This document shows positions 1 to 6,533 of a DNA stretch of 6,735 nucleotides, piece by piece (position 1 is the first letter of the stretch; each line of letters opens with the position of its first letter). Source of the stretch: Lachnospiraceae bacterium UBA3643. Lineage in GTDB: Bacteria; Bacillota; Clostridia; Lachnospirales; Lachnospiraceae. The translations under genes and the position numbers were made by a program. The DNA lies in NCBI GenBank assembly GCA_002373855.1, contig DFKO01000080.1, positions 451 through 7,185 on the forward strand, given 5' to 3'. Under the pieces are notes generated by a model. It was not told the DNA's origin, did no database searches, and saw only the letters and a list, made by a program, of their open reading frames with translations.

Positions 1-1806
1 AAGCTGGGAACACCGGCAGGAAGTACGACCATCATGGTCTATATGATCGGAAGCAATCTTGAGAGTGACTACGGTGCAGCAACAGAAGATCTTGAAGAGA
101 TGCTGGATGCCGAATATGAAAATGTAAATATCGTCATCCAGACAGGCGGTACCAAGTACTGGTATATGGATGGTATTTCAAATAAAAAGGTACAGCGTTT
201 TCATATTGAGGATGGTGAACTTGCGGAACTTGATAACCTTGGCAAGATGAGCATGAGTACACCGGACGCTCTTACAGATTTCGTTACATTTGCTGCAGAG
301 GAATATCCTGCGGAGGAGTATGTCCTGGTTCTTTGGGATCACGGTGGTGGTATACCAGTAGGCTTTGGTTATGACGAGGTATTTCCAGACGATTATCTTG
401 TGGATGTAGAGATTGGTCAGGCACTTGACGATGCGGGAGTACATTTTGGCGCTATCGTATTTGACGCATGTAATATGTGTACTCTTGAGGTCGCACTGTC
501 AATCATGGATAATGCAGACTATATGGTTGCAGCCGAGAGCTATGTAAACGGTATAGGTATTTATTATACAGACTGGATTAATGAGACCAGTTCCGAACTT
601 GAATATCTCGTACAGGATTACTGTGAGACAATTGTATCTGATTATATGGATTCCCTGGATGAAGAGGGGCTTGTCGGATCCATGTCCGTCATCAAACTGT
701 CCAAGATTGATGAAGTATACGATGCATATGTGGATTATATAGCATCTGTTGCGGATGCCGTGGATAACGGAGAATATGAGAACTATTATGCAGCCAGGGG
801 CAACTGCGGATATTATGAAGGAACTGATTCTGTGGATCTGTGTACTCTCTGTACCCAGTTTGATACCGATTATGCCACACCTTTATTTAACTCGGTTGTA
901 AATGCGGTAGTTTATACAGAGAGTGATATTAATTACGGCCATGGTATTACAGCATATTCTCCTTATGATTACTTTGATTATTATGATGAGGGAAGGGAAT
1001 CGCTGGTAACTCTCGGCTATGATGAGGAGATACTTGATTTCTATGATAAGTTTGCCAGCAGACTTTTTGATTATTTCGCGCCTGATTATATTGGAGTATA
1101 TACAGGTGACTGGTACGTAGATTCGGGAGAATCATCTGCTGACTATTATGTGGGCGCCGGCAAGAAAAATGAAGAACTCGAAGTATTTGACCTTGGAGGA
1201 TATTTCGGACTCACCCTTGAGGAAGATGAGTGGGATATGATCTACTCAATCGCCGTATGCACTTATGTAGAGATCGATGACGAGAGTGTATGGTGTCTCG
1301 GCTCATGTTATCACAGTGAGTTTGATGATGATGGCAATCTTATGATCGTAGATCCTGATGAGTGGGTATTTTTAAATGATGAATTTTGCTACTATGACTG
1401 TGTAGATTACTATTATGACGAGGAGACGGGAGACTGGGCTGAGTACGGATATGTATACTGTACTGTAAACGGTTCAGATTCTGTAATGCTCGTATATTTT
1501 GATCAGGATTATACAGACGGAATGATCCTCGGATATTATGACTATGATGCCGTAAATGATGAGATCACATCTGACCAGATGTATTCGTTTAATGATGATG
1601 ATGAGATTGACCTGATTTATTATGTATATTACACAGAGGAAGATACGGGATATATATTTGATAATAATGCTCCGTTTACATACGCTGATGCAGTAATCAC
1701 AAGAGATGATATTGAACTGGGCGATGACAGTACATATCTTTACTATATCCTCGAGGATTATTACGGAAACACGTATGAGACCGAGATGGTATATCTGTAC
1801 ATCTGA
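1..1806 (+). CDS. Clostripain-family (peptidase C11) cysteine peptidase, 5' end outside window
   Basis: This is a cysteine endopeptidase of the clostripain family (C11, clan CD), probably secreted or surface-attached. The frame is open from base 1, so the true start and any signal peptide lie to the left; 601 residues are visible. Counting from the Met at base 34, family landmarks are MVYMIGSNLES at 1-11, a VNIVIQTGGT strand at 31-40, the catalytic His in LWDHGGG (His103, codon at 340) and the catalytic Cys in FDACNM (Cys146, codon at 469). Clostripain itself cleaves after Arg and its relative PmC11 after Lys; specificity cannot be read here. The catalytic domain appears to end near residue 350. 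The last 240 residues are odd: by hand count 62 Asp/Glu and 37 Tyr against only two Lys and one Arg. I recognise no family there. The next gene, a GH5 glycanase, starts 31 bases after the stop. The family call is firm; the biological substrate is unknown. Confidence 0.9.
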   Translation, partial: KLGTPAGSTTIMVYMIGSNLESDYGAATEDLEEMLDAEYENVNIVIQTGGTKYWYMDGISNKKVQRFHIEDGELAELDNLGKMSMSTPDALTDFVTFAAEEYPAEEYVLVLWDHGGGIPVGFGYDEVFPDDYLVDVEIGQALDDAGVHFGAIVFDACNMCTLEVALSIMDNADYMVAAESYVNGIGIYYTDWINETSSELEYLVQDYCETIVSDYMDSLDEEGLVGSMSVIKLSKIDEVYDAYVDYIASVADAVDNGEYENYYAARGNCGYYEGTDSVDLCTLCTQFDTDYATPLFNSVVNAVVYTESDINYGHGITAYSPYDYFDYYDEGRESLVTLGYDEEILDFYDKFASRLFDYFAPDYIGVYTGDWYVDSGESSADYYVGAGKKNEELEVFDLGGYFGLTLEEDEWDMIYSIAVCTYVEIDDESVWCLGSCYHSEFDDDGNLMIVDPDEWVFLNDEFCYYDCVDYYYDEETGDWAEYGYVYCTVNGSDSVMLVYFDQDYTDGMILGYYDYDAVNDEITSDQMYSFNDDDEIDLIYYVYYTEEDTGYIFDNNAPFTYADAVITRDDIELGDDSTYLYYILEDYYGNTYETEMVYLYI

Positions 1807-1825
1807 TTTATAATTGTATTTTTTT

Positions 1826-1830
1826 AGGAG
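1826..1830 (+). promoter_or_regulatory. Ribosome binding site fixing the GH5 start
   Basis: AGGAG lies seven bases before the ATG at 1838. An in-frame ATG at 1814 would put this site inside the coding region and add MYFFRSKL ahead of an otherwise standard MKK signal peptide. The 1838 start is therefore preferred. Confidence 0.85.
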
Positions 1831-1837
1831 TAAACTT

Positions 1838-3640
1838 ATGAAAAAAATAAGCACAGTTTTATCATTGTCAGTTGTTAGTATGTTTTTATCCGTATTTCTT
1901 TTCGGGTGCGGACCGGTTAATGAACTGACAGTATCATCAGATGACGGACAGGTAACAAGTGTGTCAAATGACACTTTGACACGATTCTCGGATATGGACT
2001 TTACTGAGATGGATGCACCGGAGTTTTCAAAATATCTTGGAAACGGAATAAACCTTGGTAATACGATGGAAGCAACCGGACAGGACCTTGCCACTGATTT
2101 AAGCGTATCAGCTTATGAGACATACTGGGGACAGCCGGTGACAACACCTGAGATGATTCAGGGTATGAAAGACTGCGGATTTGATACTATACGTATACCT
2201 GTGGCCTGGACAAATATGATGGACTATAAAAACGGGGATTATACTATCGACAGTGCATATCTTGACAGGGTAGAGGAGATAGTTAATTATGCCCTTGATG
2301 CAGATATGTTTGTCATAATCAACGATCACTGGGATAAAGGCTGGTGGGCAATGTTTGGCTCATCGAATGATACAACCGTTCAGGCAGCTTTTGATCTGTA
2401 TGAGTCAATGTGGAAACAGGTAGCCGAGCGATTTAAGGATTATTCTGATATGCTCATATTTGAGTCTGCTAATGAGGAACTCGGAAACTCCCTTAATAAT
2501 AATGCTCTCTGGAGTGATTCGGGTTCATTAACCGAGAGTCAGCAGTATGAGATGACCAATACAATAAATCAGAATTTCGTCGATATCATCCGAAATTCCG
2601 GTGGCAATAATGATGACAGGTTTTTGCTTATAGCCGGATATAATACGGATTTTGACAAGACTCTTGATGACAGATTTGTGATGCCGACAGATACAGCAAA
2701 CGGAAAACTCCTCGTATCTGTTCATTATTATACTCCATGGAATTACTGCGGAGCGGAGACCCAGGCTTCATGGGGCATTAAGTCCGAATATGAGGAGATG
2801 AATAATCAGTTCGCCAAGCTTACGAAATTCACCGATCAGGGATATGGTGTGATCATCGGCGAGTACGCAGCCATACCTGTATGGAATAACGGTAATCCGA
2901 TACCAAAGGAAAATACCATAGAATTTACAACTAACCTTCTGGATAACTGTGATATTTATAATTATGTTCCTGTATTATGGTCCTGCAATGATTTTTATGA
3001 TAAGTCATCTTGTACCATGCTAAATGAAGAGATTAAAGAACTCTTTGTAAACAGAAACTATAGTGCAGAGGTATTAAAGGGCGATTCCTATATTGATGAA
3101 GCAAAGACAAGGATGGAAGAAGCCATGTTAAATGCACCGGATCACAGAGAGGGTACAGTATTTTATGACGACGGAACACCGGTTGCATGGATCATGTGGA
3201 ACGGAGGCGCAGGTACATATTCTGTAGGAGATGTATTTAATCCCGATGATAATACTATGGGTATCACTGCCACAAATGCGATCGTAGAGGGAGAGGGTGA
3301 ATATACTGTGAGCCTTGATTTTGCAGGAGGCAATGACGGCCTCACATTTGCAGCTCTGGCTCTTGCGGACGGAGAGCTCCTTTATCCCGGATGCATATTG
3401 AACATAAAAGAGATCACATATGACGGAGAACCTGTTGAACTCATAGCAAAGCCGTATACATCATCTGACGACGGACTGTGTACGAGAGTCAATCTCTATA
3501 ATGAATGGGTAGGAGATGTGCCTGATGATGCCAGAAGTATGGGGCACGATTTGACAGGTACGTCTCCCGTAATTATTGATAAAACAAAGATTAGCGGTAT
3601 TAAGAATATCACCATCACTTTTGAACTGATTATGCCGTAA
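1838..3640 (+). CDS. GH5 cellulase-family lipoprotein with an unassigned C-terminal module
   Basis: This is a glycoside hydrolase family 5 endo-beta-glycanase, 600 residues, probably anchored outside the membrane and acting on cellulose or another beta-linked plant polysaccharide. Residues 1-24 form a lipoprotein signal: MKK, a hydrophobic stretch, then the lipobox LFGC with Cys24 as the lipidated residue. A Ser/Thr/Asp-rich linker runs to about residue 60. GH5 landmarks follow in order: GINLGNTMEA (70-79), FDTIRIPVAW with Arg119 (115-124), INDHW with His164, the acid/base Glu213 in FESANEE, VHYY with His296, the nucleophile Glu342 in IIGEYAA, and Trp381 in VLWSCND. Residues from about 438 to 600 form a separate beta-rich region that looks like a carbohydrate-binding module, but I cannot name its family. 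Both catalytic glutamates are present, so it should be active. The GH5 subfamily and preferred substrate are not determined. The short gap after the peptidase gene suggests cotranscription. Confidence 0.93.
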   Translation: MKKISTVLSLSVVSMFLSVFLFGCGPVNELTVSSDDGQVTSVSNDTLTRFSDMDFTEMDAPEFSKYLGNGINLGNTMEATGQDLATDLSVSAYETYWGQPVTTPEMIQGMKDCGFDTIRIPVAWTNMMDYKNGDYTIDSAYLDRVEEIVNYALDADMFVIINDHWDKGWWAMFGSSNDTTVQAAFDLYESMWKQVAERFKDYSDMLIFESANEELGNSLNNNALWSDSGSLTESQQYEMTNTINQNFVDIIRNSGGNNDDRFLLIAGYNTDFDKTLDDRFVMPTDTANGKLLVSVHYYTPWNYCGAETQASWGIKSEYEEMNNQFAKLTKFTDQGYGVIIGEYAAIPVWNNGNPIPKENTIEFTTNLLDNCDIYNYVPVLWSCNDFYDKSSCTMLNEEIKELFVNRNYSAEVLKGDSYIDEAKTRMEEAMLNAPDHREGTVFYDDGTPVAWIMWNGGAGTYSVGDVFNPDDNTMGITATNAIVEGEGEYTVSLDFAGGNDGLTFAALALADGELLYPGCILNIKEITYDGEPVELIAKPYTSSDDGLCTRVNLYNEWVGDVPDDARSMGHDLTGTSPVIIDKTKISGIKNITITFELIMP

Positions 3641-3660
3641 TGCGTTTTACAGGTTTACAT

Positions 3661-3687
3661 AAAATCATTTGACTTTTTCGTGATTTT
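3661..3687 (+). repeat. Inverted repeat around the putative -35 element
   Basis: AAAATCA (3661-3667) and TGATTTT (3681-3687) are perfect 7-base inverted copies separated by 13 bases. The spacer contains the TTGACT proposed as the -35 box. The arrangement could be an operator for a dimeric regulator. However, the arms are short and A/T-rich, so chance occurrence is quite possible. Confidence 0.35.
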
Positions 3688-3696
3688 GACAATAAT
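3669..3696 (+). promoter_or_regulatory. Putative sigma-A promoter of the mnh/mrp operon
   Basis: TTGACT (3669-3674) is followed after 16 bases by AATAAT (3691-3696), each five of six to consensus. TAATAT (3693-3698) at 18 bases is an alternative -10. The transcript would begin near 3703-3705, just before the hairpin at 3712. A perfect TTGACA at 3686-3691 has no acceptable -10 downstream. Placement is supported because no promoter-like pair fits in the 17 bases between the hairpin's T-tract and the mnhE start. It remains a motif-level prediction. Confidence 0.4.
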
Positions 3697-3711
3697 ATAT
3701 TAGAGTGAGCG

Positions 3712-3740
3712 AGGGGACTTACTTTGTCCCCTTTTTCTTT
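3712..3740 (+). terminator. Intrinsic terminator after the GH5 gene / hairpin in the mnh leader
   Basis: GGGGAC (3713-3718) pairs with GTCCCC (3726-3731) across the seven-base loop TTACTTT. An extra A-T pair (3712 with 3732) can be drawn at the base, though it uses the first T of the tail. TTTTTCTTT follows at 3732-3740. This is a standard rho-independent terminator for the peptidase/glycanase transcript. It ends 17 bases before the mnhE ATG, so it should also lie within the leader of the downstream operon if that starts near 3703. Confidence 0.75.
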
Positions 3741-3757
3741 ATTAAGAGGATTTAATA

Positions 3758-4261
3758 ATGTATATTTTATTTTATTTATTCTGGATCATCTTAAACGGCC
3801 GGATTACTGTCGAGATAGCCGTGACAGGCCTTTTTGTATCCGGTCTTTTATATGCTTTTATGTGCAGGTTTATGGGATGGAGTGTTAAGAGAGATATTTA
3901 TTCTCTTAAATACGCATCATTTATGATTGCATATCTGTTTGTTCTTATTAAAGAGATAATAAAAGCAAATCTTGCGACAATCAGCATTATATTTAATGAG
4001 AGAGTGATAAAGGAACCGGTCCTGGTTTCTTTTGATGTAGATATCAAATCCCCTATCTTAAGAGTACTTCTGGCCAATTCGATCACACTGACACCCGGGA
4101 CGATCACAGTATCTCTTGAGGATAATCATTATGTCGTACATGCTCTTGATGAGAGCTTTGCAGAAGGGATAGAGGATTCGGTATTTGTAAAGATGATAAA
4201 GAAGATGGAGAGCAATATTGATTCATTGCAGACACCACCTGATAAAGGAGGGAAGAGATAA
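3758..4261 (+). CDS. mnhE: Mrp/Mnh antiporter subunit E (MbhA-like)
   Basis: This is a membrane subunit of a multisubunit cation/proton antiporter, MnhE/MrpE family, 167 residues and of normal family length. Hydrophobic segments lie at about 1-12, 18-37 and 52-70. A cytoplasmic-type domain follows with the family signature ANSITLTPGT at 106-115, continuing into TVSLEDNHYVVHALD. E-type subunits support assembly and stability of the complex and are not themselves the proposed ion channel. The ATG at 3758 has an AGAGGA site (3745-3750) seven bases upstream. This is the first gene of the operon, and its TAA shares its last base with the ATG of mnhF. The C-terminal tail is short and basic (PPDKGGKR). 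Confidence 0.92.
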   Translation: MYILFYLFWIILNGRITVEIAVTGLFVSGLLYAFMCRFMGWSVKRDIYSLKYASFMIAYLFVLIKEIIKANLATISIIFNERVIKEPVLVSFDVDIKSPILRVLLANSITLTPGTITVSLEDNHYVVHALDESFAEGIEDSVFVKMIKKMESNIDSLQTPPDKGGKR

Positions 4262-4611
4262 TGAGCGAATCAATGCATGATCTTATTCTGCAGCATCAGT
4301 TTTTATTTGCCGGCGTACTCGTTATATTATGTCTGCTGCTTTTCTGTTGTCTTTTAAGAGCCTTTAAGGGGCCTACTGTTGCCGACCGTCTTGTGTCGGT
4401 AAATATGATGGGTACCATGGTAATGGTGATCATCGGCATACTTACGATTATGATGAACGAGGGATATCTTGCAGATATAGCCCTGATATATGCCATGCTG
4501 TCCTTCCTGGCAGTAATACTACTCACAAAGGTGATTATCGGAATACATAAAGAAGAGAGTGTTTTGGAAAATACTTCGGACAGTAAGGAAGACGGAAAGG
4601 AGAATTCATAA
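4261..4611 (+). CDS. mnhF: Mrp/Mnh antiporter subunit F (MbhB-like)
   Basis: This is a small three-helix membrane subunit of the antiporter, MnhF/MrpF family, 116 residues. Hydrophobic segments span about 12-33, 48-66 and 70-95. The family signature between the first two helices is RAFKGPTVADRLVSVN (33-48), with Asp42 in the conserved ADR. A second conserved acidic site, Asp72, sits in YLADIALIYAML. Many homologues end the first motif with Asp (DRVVALD); here Asn48 takes that place, a variation I would not treat as inactivating. Residues from 97 on are a charged hydrophilic tail. The start is supported by AAAGGAGG (4244-4251) eight bases upstream. The TAATG overlaps at both ends point to translational coupling with mnhE and mnhG. 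Confidence 0.9.
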   Translation: MSESMHDLILQHQFLFAGVLVILCLLLFCCLLRAFKGPTVADRLVSVNMMGTMVMVIIGILTIMMNEGYLADIALIYAMLSFLAVILLTKVIIGIHKEESVLENTSDSKEDGKENS

Positions 4612-4928
4612 TGGAAATACTCAGACTGATAATAGGATATGCTTTTCTCCTTGCGGGACTGATCTTATTCATAATAGAAATTGCAGGTGTGTTTAAACTT
4701 GATTATGCCCTTAACAGGATGCATGCCGCGGCTATTGGTGATTCATTTGCACTGGCACTCTCAATGATCGGACTGATTATTATAAACGGTATAAATTTTG
4801 TATCATTTAAGCTCCTTCTGGTGCTTGTATTTATGTGGTTTTCCTCACCTGCGGCATCTCACCTTATAGCAAGGCTTGAGGTGGAGACTACAGATAAAAA
4901 AGATAAATTCAGAAAGGTGGAAAAATAA
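4611..4928 (+). CDS. mnhG: Mrp/Mnh antiporter subunit G (MbhC-like)
   Basis: This is a three-helix membrane subunit of the antiporter, MnhG/MrpG (PhaG) family, 105 residues. Two family hallmarks are clear: RMHAAAIGD from Arg36 to Asp44, between helices one and two, and FSSPAASHLIAR at 77-88, which closes the third helix (the usual family form is TSPVAAH). Hydrophobic segments are about 5-28, 45-62 and 65-86. The tail after 90 is rich in Lys and Glu. The ATG shares its A with the mnhF stop, and AAAGGAG (4596-4602) lies eight bases upstream. In known complexes F and G pack with E to complete the antiporter module. Confidence 0.9.
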   Translation: MEILRLIIGYAFLLAGLILFIIEIAGVFKLDYALNRMHAAAIGDSFALALSMIGLIIINGINFVSFKLLLVLVFMWFSSPAASHLIARLEVETTDKKDKFRKVEK

Positions 4929-5204
4929 ATGGTAGTAGTAATTAATATACTTTTGGTTTTCCTCCTTGTATGTGCTATCTGTGTCAGCTTTACAAAGAAT
5001 CTGCTGAATACAGTCCTTGTATTTATGTCATTTTCTCTCGTGATGTCGATAATCTGGATACTCCTTGAGTCCCCTGATCTGGCAATCACTGAAGCTGCAG
5101 TAGGAGCAGGTGTGACAAGTATACTTTTCTTTATCACTCTCAAGAAGATTGAGGCAATAAATAAAGATAAAGGGGAAAAGAATAATGAGCAGAATAAAGA
5201 GTGA
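4929..5204 (+). CDS. DUF4040 / MbhD-like antiporter subunit (counterpart of part of the MrpA C-terminus)
   Basis: This 91-residue membrane protein belongs to the DUF4040 / MbhD family. In classical Mrp systems the same domain is part of the C-terminal region of the large MrpA subunit; in membrane-bound hydrogenase complexes it is a separate subunit, MbhD. The diagnostic motif SPDLAITEAAVGAG is at 48-61, with acidic residues Asp50 and Glu55 next to membrane helices, a region thought to contribute to ion translocation. Hydrophobic segments are about 2-21, 26-46 and 57-72. The last 18 residues are charged and lie partly in the overlap with the next gene. The ATG directly abuts the mnhG stop, with AAAGGTGG (4913-4920) eight bases upstream. 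No MrpA body (NuoL-like) precedes it. Confidence 0.85.
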   Translation: MVVVINILLVFLLVCAICVSFTKNLLNTVLVFMSFSLVMSIIWILLESPDLAITEAAVGAGVTSILFFITLKKIEAINKDKGEKNNEQNKE

Positions 5205-6141
5205 GGAAGAATTCGAAAAAACAGGCGCATACAGGTTCCTCAGATGGTACAGGGGTACAAAAGATCCCTATATTGATGAAGTCGAGATGCAGGAAGGAGA
5301 GATCCCCGAGCAGAAACTGACTAATGAGGAAATCAAGAGAGACGAGAAGCTTGCCAAGGAACAGGCATATGAATACCAGGGTAAATGGTACAAGGCATAT
5401 AACAAGCTTTATTTTCTTGTATCCATAGTTTTTTGTATAACACTTGCTATTGTCATGCTCTTTATGACAGGCAGACTTCCTAAAATAGGTACGCCTGACA
5501 GACCCAGTAATAATGAGGTGGCTCAGGTTTATATAGAAAACGGCATAGAAGATACAGGTGCCGTAAACATTGTGGCCGGTATGATCCTTAATTACAGAGC
5601 TTTTGATACATTCGGAGAGACCTGCGTGCTCTTTATAGCTACCACATGTGTAATGATGCTCCTTATGAAAAAAGAGGAGGATATCAGGTCCGGCAAGATT
5701 GTGAATGACAGAATCTTTGAGCCAAAAAACGACCAGATCCTTCAGAAAGTAGCCTTTGTACTTGTGCCTGTTATATTCATATTCGGTATATATGTAATAC
5801 TTAACGGTCATATTTCTCCCGGAGGAGGGTTTTCGGGAGGCGCTCTTATAGGTGCCGGAATGATCCTGTATGTAACAGCGTTCGGATTTGATAAGATGCA
5901 GAAATTCTTTAACGAAGAGACATATAAGGTGGTTAAAGTTGCGGCTCTGTGTACATACTGCGCTGTGATCACATATTACATTTATATGGGAGCCAACGAT
6001 CTTGATAACCATATACCCCTCGGCACACCGGGCATGATCTTTTCTGCGGGAATCATACTCTGGCTCAATATATTTGTAGGTATAGAAGTGGCATGTACCA
6101 TGTATGCATTCTATGCACTGTTTAGAAGAAGCGGTCTGTAA
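5185..6141 (+). CDS. mnhB: Fused MbhE-like + MnhB antiporter subunit with a hydrophilic N-terminal extension
   Basis: This 318-residue membrane protein joins two antiporter modules. Residues 1-74 form a strongly charged, non-membrane extension. Residues 75-162 resemble MbhE, which in Mrp is the extreme C-terminus of MrpA: a helix at 76-95, a periplasm-type loop, then FDTFGETCVLF at 140-150 opening the second helix. Residues 186-314 are a complete MnhB domain with the signature NGHISPGGGFSGGA (207-220) and helices near 187-206, 217-234, 248-268 and 284-312. Stand-alone MnhB proteins are usually about 140 residues, so this one is more than twice that. The ATG overlaps the previous gene by 20 bases and has AAGGGGA (5170-5176) eight bases upstream. 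The next in-frame Met, residue 35, lacks a convincing site, so the extension is probably translated. The domain call is firm; the role of the extension is unknown. Confidence 0.9.
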   Translation: MSRIKSEEEFEKTGAYRFLRWYRGTKDPYIDEVEMQEGEIPEQKLTNEEIKRDEKLAKEQAYEYQGKWYKAYNKLYFLVSIVFCITLAIVMLFMTGRLPKIGTPDRPSNNEVAQVYIENGIEDTGAVNIVAGMILNYRAFDTFGETCVLFIATTCVMMLLMKKEEDIRSGKIVNDRIFEPKNDQILQKVAFVLVPVIFIFGIYVILNGHISPGGGFSGGALIGAGMILYVTAFGFDKMQKFFNEETYKVVKVAALCTYCAVITYYIYMGANDLDNHIPLGTPGMIFSAGIILWLNIFVGIEVACTMYAFYALFRRSGL

Positions 6142-6155
6142 AGGCGGAGGTAAAT

Positions 6156-6533
6156 ATGTTCGGAAATCTTATCACAAACTTTGGAGAAGCCGTTGCGGTT
6201 CTTTTATTCGTAATCGGATTTAAAGACCTCCTGCTTCAGAAAAATCTTATAAAGAAAATCGTCGGTCTGAACTTTATGGACTCCGGCATATATCTTTTCC
6301 TTGCAGAAAAGGGATATATTGCAGGCAGAGTAGCTCCTATAGTAACTGACGGAGTGACAGAAGTGACAAAGTATATCAATCCGGTACCTTCCGGCCTTGT
6401 GCTTACGGGTATCGTTGTTTCGGTGTCTTCTACAGCCCTGATGCTGGCACTTACGATAAGGCTTTATGAGAGATATCACACCCTTAATATGGATGAGATA
6501 TCCACTATCATCAAGAAGGGAGAGATTGAATAA
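6156..6533 (+). CDS. mnhC: Mrp/Mnh antiporter subunit C (NuoK-like, MbhG-like)
   Basis: This is a three-helix subunit homologous to NuoK of complex I, 125 residues, typical for MnhC/MrpC. It is expected to sit between the MnhD-type subunit and the smaller subunits and to carry part of the ion path. Recognisable parts are NLIKKIVGLNFMDSGIYLFL at 30-49 and the family signature NPVPSGLVLTGIVVSVSSTA at 75-94 (usual form DPLPQALVLTAIVI). The end of helix three runs into RLYERYHTLNMDE, matching the family's usual TLDVDE-like tail. The start is set by GGAGG (6146-6150) five bases before the ATG. The gap from the mnhB stop is 14 bases, and the stop shares one base with the mnhD ATG. Confidence 0.92.
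   Translation: MFGNLITNFGEAVAVLLFVIGFKDLLLQKNLIKKIVGLNFMDSGIYLFLAEKGYIAGRVAPIVTDGVTEVTKYINPVPSGLVLTGIVVSVSSTALMLALTIRLYERYHTLNMDEISTIIKKGEIE

Noticed and set aside
1321..1605. Runs of GATGAT and similar triplets in the peptidase gene that look like a microsatellite.
   Set aside because: They are short, irregular and simply encode the acidic Asp/Glu stretches of the protein tail; no regular repeat unit extends further.
1814..1837. An upstream in-frame ATG at 1814 that would extend the GH5 protein by eight residues.
   Set aside because: It has no ribosome binding site, would place AGGAG inside the coding sequence, and would spoil an otherwise normal MKK lipoprotein signal.
1474..2094. A 206-codon minus-strand open frame spanning the peptidase/glycanase junction.
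   Set aside because: Its Ile-rich sequence mirrors the Asp/Tyr-rich codons (GAT, TAT, GAY repeats) of the peptidase tail. It would cover the ribosome binding site and signal peptide of the GH5 gene.
3686..3714. Perfect TTGACA at 3686-3691 as the operon's -35 box.
   Set aside because: At 16-18 bases downstream the sequence is G/C-rich (around GCGAGG) and offers no -10 element. The TTGACT at 3669 has a better partner.
5140..6012. A 290-codon open frame on the minus strand, antisense to the fused MnhB gene.
   Set aside because: It lies wholly across conserved MbhE/MnhB coding sequence, shows no recognisable domain, and its composition (many His, Tyr, Cys) is what reading membrane-protein codons backwards gives.
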